The notes beneath the pieces are model-generated. The model did no database searches, was not told where the DNA came from, and saw nothing but the letters and a program-made list of their open reading frames with translations. 64,000 bases of DNA, taken from contig NZ_JAMTCJ010000002.1 of NCBI RefSeq assembly GCF_024171815.1, positions 186,001-250,000 on the forward strand. The letters are read 5' to 3'. Every line of letters starts with the position of its first letter. Position 1 is the first letter of the stretch. The position numbers and the translations under genes are program-made. The DNA is from Williamsia maris (GTDB lineage: Bacteria; Actinomycetota; Actinomycetes; Mycobacteriales; Mycobacteriaceae). Positions 50,744 to 58,544 of the stretch are shown here, in pieces.

Positions 50744-51796
50744 GTGAGCAACCAGGCCGTGCGCGGCCAGATCTGGCACAAGGGCGAACCGGTCGACGGT
50801 TTCGAACTGGAAAAGGTGTCGGACTGCATCGACGACCCGGACCGCCTCGTCTGGGCTGATCTGATCAACCCGACGCACGACACGATGACCCGGCTCGCCG
50901 AAGAACTCAGCCTCAACAAGTGGGCGGTCGAGGACGCGCTGGCCGCCTCCGAGCGGGTCAAGGCCACCGCCTACGCCAAGCACACGTTCGTCACGGTCTA
51001 CGCAGTCGCGTTCGATGCACCCACGGCGACGACCGGGGACGAGGCCGTCGACGCCGCCGCGGCCCGGATCCGGTTCGAGCGGATCTCGTTGTTCATCGTG
51101 CACAACGCACTGATCACGGTGCGTCTCACCGAGGGCGGCGGTGACAGGGGCGACAGCGAGTACAGCGACGTCTTCGACATGGACGAGGTGTTGCGCCGGT
51201 GGGATGAGATCGGCGGGCAGGACTACGGCGTGGGCGCGCTCCTGCACGGTCTGCTCGACGTGGTCGTCGACGGGCACTTCGACACCGTCCAGCAGCTCGA
51301 TGACGCCATCGAGGATCTCGAGGAGTTGCTGTTCGACGAGAAGGTCGCCTCGCGGGCCCTGCAGCGTCGCACCTACTCGCTGCGCAAGAACCTCGTCGCG
51401 CTGCGCCGCGTGGTGCTCCCGATGCGCGAGGTCGTGTCGCTGATCCAGCGCAAGCGCCACGAGCTCGGCCACGGTGACACCCTCGAGCCCGAGTTCACCG
51501 ACCTCTACGACCACGTCCTGCGGGTCACCGAGTGGACCGAATCACTCCGCGACATGGTGACCACGGTGTTCGAGACGAACCTGTCGCTGCAGGATGCCCG
51601 CCTCAACACCGTGATGAAACAGCTCACGGCATGGGCCGCGATCATCGCCGTCCCCACCGCGATCACCGGCTTCTACGGCCAGAACGTCCCGTTCCCCGGT
51701 TTCGAACACACCGGCGGGTTCATCACCAGCGTGTCGTTGCTGGTGGTGTCGATGACGGTGCTCTACGTGCTGTTCAAGCGGCGGGATTGGCTGTAG
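50744..51796 (+). CDS. CorA-like divalent cation transporter with GQN motif
   Basis: The 350-residue protein belongs to the CorA/MIT family of metal channels. A large acidic cytoplasmic domain (1-285) precedes two C-terminal helices: AAIIAVPTAITGFYG and FITSVSLLVVSMTVLYVLF. The signature motif that forms the pore mouth is YGQN (312-314) instead of the YGMN of magnesium channels. Variation at this Met occurs in other CorA-like subgroups, so the transported ion is uncertain. It starts at GTG 50744, 30 bases after ddl, and may be co-transcribed with it. The C-terminal KRRDWL is typical. Confidence 0.88.
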   Translation: MSNQAVRGQIWHKGEPVDGFELEKVSDCIDDPDRLVWADLINPTHDTMTRLAEELSLNKWAVEDALAASERVKATAYAKHTFVTVYAVAFDAPTATTGDEAVDAAAARIRFERISLFIVHNALITVRLTEGGGDRGDSEYSDVFDMDEVLRRWDEIGGQDYGVGALLHGLLDVVVDGHFDTVQQLDDAIEDLEELLFDEKVASRALQRRTYSLRKNLVALRRVVLPMREVVSLIQRKRHELGHGDTLEPEFTDLYDHVLRVTEWTESLRDMVTTVFETNLSLQDARLNTVMKQLTAWAAIIAVPTAITGFYGQNVPFPGFEHTGGFITSVSLLVVSMTVLYVLFKRRDWL

Positions 51797-51881
51797 TCGC
51801 CTGTCGACGCGGTTGTTCCCGAGTCGGCACGAGCCACATCTCACACTGAATCCCCATGTCACGCGCCGTACGGTGGGGGAT

Positions 51882-53042
51882 ATGCGAATTCTGGTCACAG
51901 GCGCCACCGGCTACGTGGGGTCACGTCTGGTCACCGAACTTCTGTCCGCGGGGCACGAGGTGATCGCCGCGTCGCGCAAGCCCGACGGGCTCGCCGCGTT
52001 CGGGTGGTACGACGACGTCGTGCCCGTCGCCCTCGACGCCTCTGACCGCACCGCCGCGGCCACCGCGTTCGGCGCTATCGGACACGTCGACGTCGTCTAC
52101 TACCTGGTACACGGGATCGGCGAGTCCGACTTCCGGCACAAGGACAACGCCGCCGCGCGCAACGTCGCCGAGGCGGCCAAGGACGCGGGCGTCTCCCGCA
52201 TCGTCTACCTCGGCGGATTCGTCCCCGAGGGTGAGAAGCTCTCCGAGCACCTCGCCAGCCGCGCGGAGGTCGCCGAGTACCTCGAGGTCGACGGTGGGCC
52301 CGAACTCGTCTGGCTGCGTGCCGCGGTCGTCGTCGGCGCCGGGTCGACCTCGTTCGAGCTGGTTCGGTACCTGTCCGACCGACTACCGGTCATCCCGCTC
52401 CCGCACTGGGCCGACAACAAGATGGACCCGATCTCCGTGCGCGACGTCGTCTACTACCTCGTCGCCGCAGCAGATGCGGACAAGCTGCCGGCCGGGGCCT
52501 ACGACGTGGCAGGCGCGAACAAGGCCAGCTACCGCGAACTGCTGTTCACCTACCTCTCCGCAGCGCGACGTCGTCGCATCCCGTTGCCGCTCCGTGGCCT
52601 CGGTACCGGGCTCGCGTCGCTGGTCAGCGGACGGTTGGTGCCCGTGCCGACCGAGCTCACCGGGGACCTGGTCGCGTCGTTGGACTATCCGATGTTCGCG
52701 TCGGAGGACCGCATCCGATCGATCGTCCCCGACCCGCCCGGCGGCCTGCTCACCGTGCGCCAAGCTGTCGAGGCGTCGTTGCACGCCGGACCGGCGCTGC
52801 CGGTCAACAAGCTCGAAGACATCCACCACCTCGCCGACTCCGACCCCGAGTGGGCCGGCGGCGACTGGCTGCGGATCCGACGCGTCGGGTCGAGCGTCAT
52901 CACCGCACGCGGATGGAACGAGTTCGAGCGCCTCGGCGCCGGCCTCGTGCTGTCGGTCGGTCCCGCCGCGGGGGCCGTGCGCACCGGCGTCGACTTCGCG
53001 GTGTCACGTGCCAACAAGATCGCGCCACACATCGGACGGTGA
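51882..53042 (+). CDS. NAD(P)-binding SDR-like protein (NmrA/epimerase type)
   Basis: The 386-residue protein has an extended-SDR/NmrA-like Rossmann domain at the N-terminus (MRILVTGATGYVGSRLVTELLSAGHEV, ASRKPDGL, VYYLVHGI, VYLGGF). WLRAAVVVGAGSTSFELVRYL and the downstream DPISVRDVVYYL fit this group, in which an atypical active site is common. The C-terminal roughly 100 residues contain no recognised motif. The lack of YxxxK near the active site suggests it may be a regulator or reductase with unusual chemistry. It starts at ATG 51882 and is 4 bases upstream of a CPBP protease gene, so the two are likely co-transcribed. Confidence 0.85.
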   Translation: MRILVTGATGYVGSRLVTELLSAGHEVIAASRKPDGLAAFGWYDDVVPVALDASDRTAAATAFGAIGHVDVVYYLVHGIGESDFRHKDNAAARNVAEAAKDAGVSRIVYLGGFVPEGEKLSEHLASRAEVAEYLEVDGGPELVWLRAAVVVGAGSTSFELVRYLSDRLPVIPLPHWADNKMDPISVRDVVYYLVAAADADKLPAGAYDVAGANKASYRELLFTYLSAARRRRIPLPLRGLGTGLASLVSGRLVPVPTELTGDLVASLDYPMFASEDRIRSIVPDPPGGLLTVRQAVEASLHAGPALPVNKLEDIHHLADSDPEWAGGDWLRIRRVGSSVITARGWNEFERLGAGLVLSVGPAAGAVRTGVDFAVSRANKIAPHIGR

Positions 53043-53046
53043 GACC

Positions 53047-53769
53047 ATGACCACGATGACAACCAGGGCAACCGAGGGTTGGGACCAGCTGCGTACCGCG
53101 CTGCTCGACCGTCGGCCTACGAATCCCGACGAGGCACGTTCGGTGGTGCGACGCCGCCGGATCGTGGTGATCGTCTTCCTCGTGTTCGGCGCGGTGCTGC
53201 TCGCACTGTCGCTGTCGGCGAAACCGGGCGACTCGATCTTCTACGTCTACACACTGGCACTCGCCGGTGTCTGGGTCGTGGGCGCGGCGCTGTCACGACC
53301 GCTGCACCTCGGGCGGGTCACCTGGCGCGGACACCGACGCCGACCGGTGCTCACCGGACTCGGCGTGGGTGTCGGTCTCGGCTTGTTCTTCGTGGTCGGC
53401 GGGCTCGTGGTCCGCGAGATCCCCCCGATCCGCGACCTGATCGCCGGCGTCTTCGAGTACGCGACGGCAGGCAATCTCGCGCTCGTGGTGGCCATCGCGC
53501 TGGTCAACGGCATCGCCGAGGAGCTGTTCTTCCGTGGCGCGTTGTACTCGGCGCTGGGCAAGTACTACCCGGTGGTCTACTCGACGATCATCTACATCGT
53601 CGTCACCCTGGCCAGCGGGAACCCGATGCTCGGCTTCGCGGCGATCCTGCTCGGACTCGTGTGTGCGCTGGAGCGTCGCGCGACCGGCGGCGTCCTCGCG
53701 CCCATGCTGACGCACGTCGCCTGGACCGCGATCATTTTGCTGGCGCTGCCGCCACTGTTCGGCGTCTGA
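53047..53769 (+). CDS. CPBP family intramembrane metalloprotease (first copy)
   Basis: Membrane protein of 240 residues of the CPBP/Abi (CAAX protease-like) family. Motif 1 is EELFFRG (Glu-Glu-x-x-x-Arg), motif 2 is a histidine-containing segment with less conservation (YSTIIYIVV), and the C-terminal motif is PMLTHVAW, with its His. About six to seven helices are predicted, with a large cytoplasmic N-terminal loop. Such proteins are linked to processing of prenylated or bacteriocin peptides, but most are uncharacterised. It starts 4 bases after the NAD-binding gene and is directly followed by a phased palindromic repeat. Confidence 0.85.
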   Translation: MTTMTTRATEGWDQLRTALLDRRPTNPDEARSVVRRRRIVVIVFLVFGAVLLALSLSAKPGDSIFYVYTLALAGVWVVGAALSRPLHLGRVTWRGHRRRPVLTGLGVGVGLGLFFVVGGLVVREIPPIRDLIAGVFEYATAGNLALVVAIALVNGIAEELFFRGALYSALGKYYPVVYSTIIYIVVTLASGNPMLGFAAILLGLVCALERRATGGVLAPMLTHVAWTAIILLALPPLFGV

Positions 53770-53787
53770 TCCCGTCCACCCCGTCGC

Positions 53788-53853
53788 TCCCGCGACACCG
53801 TTCGACTCCCGCGACCGAGATCCCTGTCGCGCGAGTCGATTCACGTCGCGGGA
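53788..53853. repeat. 19-nt phased inverted element, family TCCCGCGAC (copy 1)
   Basis: TCCCGCGAC starts at 53788 and 53807, and its inverted form GTCGCG(C/G)GA starts at 53826 and 53845: four units at exact 19-nt steps, two direct and two inverted. CGACTCCCGCGAC (53803-53815) pairs with GTCGCGCGAGTCG (53826-53838) apart from one mismatch. The element follows the CPBP gene and precedes tRNA-Ser(TGA), which is on the other strand. It may be a bidirectional terminator. Confidence 0.88.
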
Positions 53854-53865
53854 ACGGCGAGGACA

Positions 53866-53953
53866 TGGCGGAAGTGGAGGGATTTGAACCCCCGGTGGTT
53901 TCACCCACGCTCGCTTTCAAGGCGAGTGCATTCGGCCGCTCTGCCACACTTCC
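53866..53953 (-). tRNA. tRNA-Ser(TGA)
   Basis: Acceptor GGAAGTG/CACTTCC, discriminator G and encoded CCA (53866-53868). The anticodon loop CTTGAAA between CTCGC and GCGAG gives anticodon TGA. Long serine-type variable arm; T-loop GGTTCAAATCC. Confidence 0.95.
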
Positions 53954-53961
53954 CAGCGGGA

Positions 53962-54477
53962 TCAGCGTACGTCAGGCCCGTCGATGGTGTTTCGGACCGT
54001 GGTGAGGATGCGGGTCATCTCGACCACCTGCTCCGAAGTCAGATGATCGAACATGTATCGACGCACAAGGCGCACATGATCTTTCGCGGCCTCGTGCAGC
54101 CGTTCGCGGCCGAGGTCGCTGATACGGACCAACCGGTTGCGGGCGTCGTTGATGTCCGGGAGACGCTCGACGTCACCGCGCTCGACGAGCCGCGACACCT
54201 GCCTCGACACCGTGCTGCGCGAGGCCAGTCCGCCGCGCGAGAGGTCCGACATCCGCAGGGTGTCGTTCTCCGAGAGGATCACCAGGATCCGGTACTCCTC
54301 GAAGCTGAGGCCGGCGTCGGCGTTGAGCGCGCGGTCGAGAGCTCCGATGAGTTCGTGCGAGCCGTCGACGAACGATCGCCACGCCGCCTGCTCGGTGTCG
54401 GAGAGCCAGTCCGCGACCGACTTGTCCGATACCGAGGAATCCTCCACGGAGCCGACAGGCTGACCGTTCACACTCAC
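53962..54477 (-). CDS. MarR-family regulator
   Basis: Winged-helix regulator of 171 residues. LSFEEYRILVILSENDTLRMSDLSRGGLASRSTVSRQVSRLVERGDVER is the DNA-binding core and INDARNRLVRISDLGRERL the wing. A TTG at 54480 would add one residue; GTG 54477, preceded by GGGAG, is more likely. It is divergent from a quinone-oxidoreductase gene across about 180 bases, with a clean GTGGAC/GTCCAC dyad in the gap. It follows tRNA-Ser(TGA) on the same strand. The likely role is repression of itself and the reductase; the effector is unknown. Confidence 0.9.
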   Translation of the reverse strand: MSVNGQPVGSVEDSSVSDKSVADWLSDTEQAAWRSFVDGSHELIGALDRALNADAGLSFEEYRILVILSENDTLRMSDLSRGGLASRSTVSRQVSRLVERGDVERLPDINDARNRLVRISDLGRERLHEAAKDHVRLVRRYMFDHLTSEQVVEMTRILTTVRNTIDGPDVR

Positions 54478-54532
54478 CAATGATCTCCCTGCACTCCCCG
54501 ACCGGCCCGAATCCGGCGTCTCGAAAGCCTAC

Positions 54533-54548
54533 GTGGACAAGCGTCCAC
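54533..54548. promoter_or_regulatory. Candidate MarR operator
   Basis: GTGGAC (54533-54538) and GTCCAC (54543-54548) are perfect complements with a 4-base AAGC spacer. The 16-base site is 56 bases upstream of the MarR start and about 113 bases upstream of the quinone oxidoreductase start. Confidence 0.55.
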
Positions 54549-54660
54549 TCCGCAGTCGTGCGAACGACCGAATGAACACGTTGTGCTCGTCACATCGCTC
54601 GTCGCGACCCTTACGTTTCGCCCACTGGGCGACGCGGGTAGAGATGAACGGGTGACTTCC

Positions 54661-55638
54661 ATGCGCATCATCAGCATCCAGGGATCGGGTTCGTCGGCCA
54701 CGCTCGAGTCAGATCACGCCGATCGCCCCGAGCCGAAATCGGGCGAGGTACTCATCGCGGTGACCGCGGCCGGCGTCAACCGCGCCGACCTCATGCAACG
54801 TCAGGGCCTCTACCCGCCGCCGCCCGGCGCCAGCGAGATCCTCGGCATGGAGGTGTCGGGGACGATCGCCGAACTGGGTGACGGTGTCGACGGGTTCTCC
54901 GTCGGCGACGAGGTCTGTGCACTGCTCGCGGGAGGCGGATACGCGGAGTACGTCGCCACCCCCGCCGGTCAGGTCCTGCCCAAGCCGACGGGGGTCGACC
55001 TCGTCGAGGCGGCCGGGCTCCCCGAGGTCGCGGCGACGGTCTACTCGAACCTGTTCATGGCGGCCGATCTCCAGCCCGACGAACTGGTGCTGCTGCACGG
55101 CGGGGCAAGCGGTATCGGTACCCACGCCATCCAGCTCACGCACGCGCTCGGCGCACGGATCGCGGTGACCGCGGGCTCGAAGCGCAAGCTCGACTTCTGC
55201 GCCGAACTCGGAGCCACCACGACCATCAATTACAACGACCAGGACTTCGTCGACGTGGTCGGGGAACTGGGCGGTGCCGACGTCATCCTCGACATCATGG
55301 GAGCGAAGTACCTCGACCGCAACGTGTCCGCGCTCGCCGACAGCGGACGTCTGGTCATCATCGGTATGCAGGGCGGCGCCAGCGCGGAGCTCAACATCGG
55401 AGCGCTGCTGAAGAAACGCGGCTCGGTGGCCGCCACCAACCTCCGGGGACGCCCCGTCGACGGGCCCATCGGGAAGTCCGCGGTCATCGCCGGGGTCCGG
55501 GACCACACCTGGCCGCTCGTCGAGGCCGGTCGCGTGCGGCCGATCATCGACCGCACCTACCCGCTCGATCAGGCTCGCCAGGCGCATCAGCATCTCGAGG
55601 ACAGCGCGGCGATCGGCAAGGTTCTGCTGACGCTCTGA
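54661..55638 (+). CDS. NAD(P)H:quinone oxidoreductase (MDR family)
   Basis: Zeta-crystallin/PIG3-like reductase of 325 residues. The substrate domain has VTAAGVNRADLMQRQGLYPPPPGASEILGMEVSG, a PIG3-type signature, and the Rossmann motif is LLHGGASGIGTHAIQLTHALGA, with AGSKRKLDFCAELGA after strand 2. No catalytic zinc ligands are seen. Its position next to the desulfurase-like gene matches Rv3777-Rv3778c as I recall. I chose ATG 54661; GTG 54652 is an alternative. A MarR gene is divergent. It probably reduces quinones or enones, possibly in redox stress; the substrate is not known. Confidence 0.92.
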   Translation: MRIISIQGSGSSATLESDHADRPEPKSGEVLIAVTAAGVNRADLMQRQGLYPPPPGASEILGMEVSGTIAELGDGVDGFSVGDEVCALLAGGGYAEYVATPAGQVLPKPTGVDLVEAAGLPEVAATVYSNLFMAADLQPDELVLLHGGASGIGTHAIQLTHALGARIAVTAGSKRKLDFCAELGATTTINYNDQDFVDVVGELGGADVILDIMGAKYLDRNVSALADSGRLVIIGMQGGASAELNIGALLKKRGSVAATNLRGRPVDGPIGKSAVIAGVRDHTWPLVEAGRVRPIIDRTYPLDQARQAHQHLEDSAAIGKVLLTL

Positions 55639-55652
55639 TCAGGCGCGGTTCT

Positions 55653-55710
55653 GGCACGCTCGGCGGGTCATTTCGGCACGCTCGGCGGGTCGTTACGGCA
55701 CGGTCGGCGG
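55653..55710. repeat. 22-nt tandem array, family GGCACGCTCGGCGGGTC
   Basis: GGCACGCTCGGCGGGTC begins at 55653 and 55675, and a GGCACGGTCGGCGG variant at 55697: an exact 22-nt period. All copies point the same way. The array fills the gap between the convergent quinone oxidoreductase and desulfurase-like genes. It shares the GGCACG core with the 21-nt family elsewhere in the window. Confidence 0.82.
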
Positions 55711-56907
55711 TCAGCCGAGGGAACCCAGGCAGCGCACGAGCTGGTCGACCTCATAGGGCGTGGAGTACTGGCCGAGGCCGATGGTGACCGCTCCACCGAC
55801 GTCGTTGACCCCGATCCCGGTCAACGCGCGGTTGGAGACGTCGGCCAGCGCGCAGATGCCGTTGTCGGCGAGTCGTCGCACCACCTTGTCGGCAGTCACC
55901 CCGGCGACGGTGAAGCTGACCGTCGGGACGCGCGAGTCCGCGGTGCCCAGGACCCGGACGGTGTTGAGCTGGTCGAGAGAGTTGATCAGATAGGCCAGCA
56001 GGCGCTGCAGGTAGTGCGACAGGCTGGTCATCGACGTCACCAGGCGCTCGCGACGGGTGCCCTCGGCGGCCTCGTCGAGGGAGGCGAGGTGTTCGACCGA
56101 CGCCACCAACCCGGCGAGCATGGCGTACTGATGTCCCTCGACCTCGAGGCGTTCGGGACCCTCGGCGTTCGGGGACAGGCTGACCGGGCGGACCCGGCTG
56201 AGATAGTCGGGATCGCGGAAGACCAGCGCGGCCGTCTGCGGCCCGCCCCAGCGTTCGGCGGAGACCACCATGACGTCGGCCTGCAGTTCGTCGATGTCGA
56301 GCGACATGTAGGGCGCCGCGTTGGTCGCGTCGACCACCAACAGGCCGTCGACCGCGTGGATCACCTCGGCGACCGCGCGTACGTCGGTGACGGTTCCCAG
56401 GGTCGACGACGCCAGGGTCATCGCCACGACGCTGGTCGCATCGACGACGAGGTCGCTGTACTGCCACGGCGGCAACGCGCCGTTCTCGATGTCCACCTCG
56501 GCCCAGACGACCTTGCCGCCGTAGCGGTCGGCAGCCCGTAACCACGGAACGAGGTTGGCCTCGTCGTCGAGACGACTGACCACCACCTGCGACCCCAGCC
56601 AGACGCGGGTGTTGAGGGCTTCGGCGAGAATGTTCAGGAGCAGCCCGCGACTCGGTCCGAGAACGACGCCACGGGGGTCGCCACCGACCAGATCGGCGAC
56701 CGCGAGACGGGCCGCGTCTACGATCGCACGCGACTGACGCGCTGCGGGGTAGACGCCGCCGGGGGCCGACACGAGCGCCCGGAACGCCTTGGACACCGTG
56801 GAGGCGACGGAGTCGGGGATCTGCATCCCGACCTGCGGATCGAGGTGAATCCAGCCGTCGCCGAGTGACGGAAACAATCCGCGCACCCGGGCAACGTCGT
56901 AGGTCAT
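55711..56907 (-). CDS. Cysteine-desulfurase-like protein without the PLP lysine
   Basis: Fold-type I PLP-enzyme homologue of 398 residues, apparently the counterpart of mycobacterial Rv3778c. The cofactor-contacting Asp is present in VVDATNAAPYMSLDID (about 193), but the expected S-x-H-K Schiff-base segment reads VSAERWGGPQTAALVF, so Arg219 replaces the lysine. The C-terminal small domain (VSFTVAGVTADKVVRRL) is normal. It may be a pseudoenzyme or use PLP without a covalent link. I chose ATG 56907; GTG 56916 is possible. It is the gene between the quinone oxidoreductase and Bpa. Confidence 0.85.
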   Translation of the reverse strand: MTYDVARVRGLFPSLGDGWIHLDPQVGMQIPDSVASTVSKAFRALVSAPGGVYPAARQSRAIVDAARLAVADLVGGDPRGVVLGPSRGLLLNILAEALNTRVWLGSQVVVSRLDDEANLVPWLRAADRYGGKVVWAEVDIENGALPPWQYSDLVVDATSVVAMTLASSTLGTVTDVRAVAEVIHAVDGLLVVDATNAAPYMSLDIDELQADVMVVSAERWGGPQTAALVFRDPDYLSRVRPVSLSPNAEGPERLEVEGHQYAMLAGLVASVEHLASLDEAAEGTRRERLVTSMTSLSHYLQRLLAYLINSLDQLNTVRVLGTADSRVPTVSFTVAGVTADKVVRRLADNGICALADVSNRALTGIGVNDVGGAVTIGLGQYSTPYEVDQLVRCLGSLG

Positions 56908-57039
56908 GGCAGACACGATAGACGGTCAGGTGAGGTGAGCCATACCCCCTCGTCAGGACGGCTCACGAGATGGGTACTGAACACATCTGTCCCTGGTCAC
57001 CGGGTGTGGGCGGCCAGCCAGTCGGACGAATGTCGCACA

Positions 57040-57618
57040 ATGGAACCCATGACATCGGGAGCATTCGGATCCGCAGCCGACCACGACTCGACCGGAGGCG
57101 CCGGCCTGCCCGGGACCGGCTCCGGCGACGACGGCATCGTCGTCATGGGGCCCACAGGATCGTCGGACGCCGAGGGCGACAAGTCGGGCGGTCTCAGCGA
57201 CATGGTGGAGCAGCCGGCGAAGGTCATGCGTATCGGCACCATGATCAAGCAGCTGTTGGAAGAGGTGCGGGCCGCTCCTCTCGACGACGCCAGCCGAAAC
57301 CGGCTCAAGGAGATCCACCAGTCGTCGATCCGCGAGCTCGAGGGCGGTCTCGCGCCGGAGCTGCGCGAGGAGCTCGAGCGGCTGGCGCTGCCGTTCACCG
57401 ACGACTCCACCCCGTCCGATGCGGAGCTGCGTATCGCCCAGGCCCAGCTCGTCGGATGGCTGGAGGGCCTCTTCCACGGCATCCAGACCGCGCTGTTCGC
57501 CCAGCAGATGGCGGCGCGGTCGCAACTCGAGCAGATGCGCCAGGGGGCGTTGCCGCCGTCGGCCGGCGGTTCGGCGGGCTCCGGGCACGGGGTCCCCGGC
57601 ACCGGTCAGTACCTCTGA
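57040..57618 (+). CDS. bpa: Bacterial proteasome activator Bpa/PafE
   Basis: The 192-residue protein forms ATP-independent rings that open the 20S proteasome gate in mycobacteria. After a disordered acidic N-terminus (1-55) comes the conserved helical bundle with VEQPAKVMRIGTMIKQLLEE, APELREELERLALPF and QAQLVGWLEGLFHGIQTALF. The C-terminus GQYL (189-192) is the proteasome-docking motif. It closely matches Rv3780 as I recall. ATG 57040 or 57049 could be the start; neither has a strong ribosome site. The galactan export genes follow after 49 bases. The proteasome genes themselves are not in the window. Confidence 0.95.
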   Translation: MEPMTSGAFGSAADHDSTGGAGLPGTGSGDDGIVVMGPTGSSDAEGDKSGGLSDMVEQPAKVMRIGTMIKQLLEEVRAAPLDDASRNRLKEIHQSSIRELEGGLAPELREELERLALPFTDDSTPSDAELRIAQAQLVGWLEGLFHGIQTALFAQQMAARSQLEQMRQGALPPSAGGSAGSGHGVPGTGQYL

Positions 57619-57667
57619 CCTGCCGCGTGACCCGGTCGGACGCGCACGGCCGGTAGGCTCAACCACC

Positions 57668-58531
57668 GTGTCCACCGTTCTGCATGATGACGACGTCGCA
57701 CCGCTGCGACCGCAAGCCTCGGACTCGCGGACGCTGCGACGAGCCCTGACCGATCTGCGTGTCGGCTTCGCCCAGCGTGAGCTGTGGGCGCTGCTCGGTT
57801 GGCAGGACATCAAGCAGCGCTACCGTCGCTCGCTGCTCGGTCCGCTGTGGATCACCGTCGCAACCGGTGTCACCGCCGTTGCGATGGGCCTGCTCTACGG
57901 CGAATTGTTCGGCATCGACATCAAGACATTCCTGCCGCACGTCACCCTCGGACTGATCTTCTGGAACTTCATCTCCCAGTCCATCCTCGAGGGGTCGGTG
58001 GTGTTCTCCAGCAACGAGGGCCTGCTCAAGCAGATCCCGTCGCCGTTGAGCGTGCACGTCTACCGGCTCGTGTGGCGGCAGTCGATCATCTTCGCGCACA
58101 ACATCGTCATCTACGCCGTGGTCATGGCGGTCTTCCCGCAGCCGGTGAACTGGACGATCCTGTTGATCATCCCGGCGCTGTTCCTGTTCGCGCTCAACGC
58201 GATCTGGGTGACCATCGTCTTCGGCATCCTCTCGACGCGCTTCCGCGACATCGGCCAGCTGTTGGCGACCGTGGTCCAGCTGGTGTTCTTCATGACGCCG
58301 ATCATCTGGACCACGGACAACCTCGGTCAGAACGCCCAGAACTCGAGCCGCCTCAAGCTCGTCGAGCTGAATCCGATGTTCCACTACCTCGAGATCTCCC
58401 GCGGCCCACTTGTCGGCGAGCACGTGCAGGCCTACCACTGGTTCATCGTGATCGGCTGCACCGCGCTCGGCTGGCTCGCCGCGTTGGCCGTCCTGCGCAA
58501 CTTCCGGGCCCGCGTGGCCTACTGGGTCTGA
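57668..58531 (+). CDS. wzm: ABC-2 polysaccharide exporter permease, galactan export
   Basis: Membrane subunit of 287 residues, like RfbD/Wzm (Rv3783). About six helices, with ELWALLGWQDIKQRYRRSLLGPLWITV as the conserved amphipathic start and STRFRDIGQLLATVVQLVFFMTPIIW as the family signature. In mycobacteria this transporter moves lipid-linked galactan across the inner membrane for arabinogalactan. It starts at GTG 57668. The ATPase follows after 13 bases and glfT1 6 bases later, so all three form one transcription unit. In M. tuberculosis the permease is at the other end of the trio, as I recall. Confidence 0.92.
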   Translation: MSTVLHDDDVAPLRPQASDSRTLRRALTDLRVGFAQRELWALLGWQDIKQRYRRSLLGPLWITVATGVTAVAMGLLYGELFGIDIKTFLPHVTLGLIFWNFISQSILEGSVVFSSNEGLLKQIPSPLSVHVYRLVWRQSIIFAHNIVIYAVVMAVFPQPVNWTILLIIPALFLFALNAIWVTIVFGILSTRFRDIGQLLATVVQLVFFMTPIIWTTDNLGQNAQNSSRLKLVELNPMFHYLEISRGPLVGEHVQAYHWFIVIGCTALGWLAALAVLRNFRARVAYWV

Positions 58532-58544
58532 GAGGTCACCCGTA

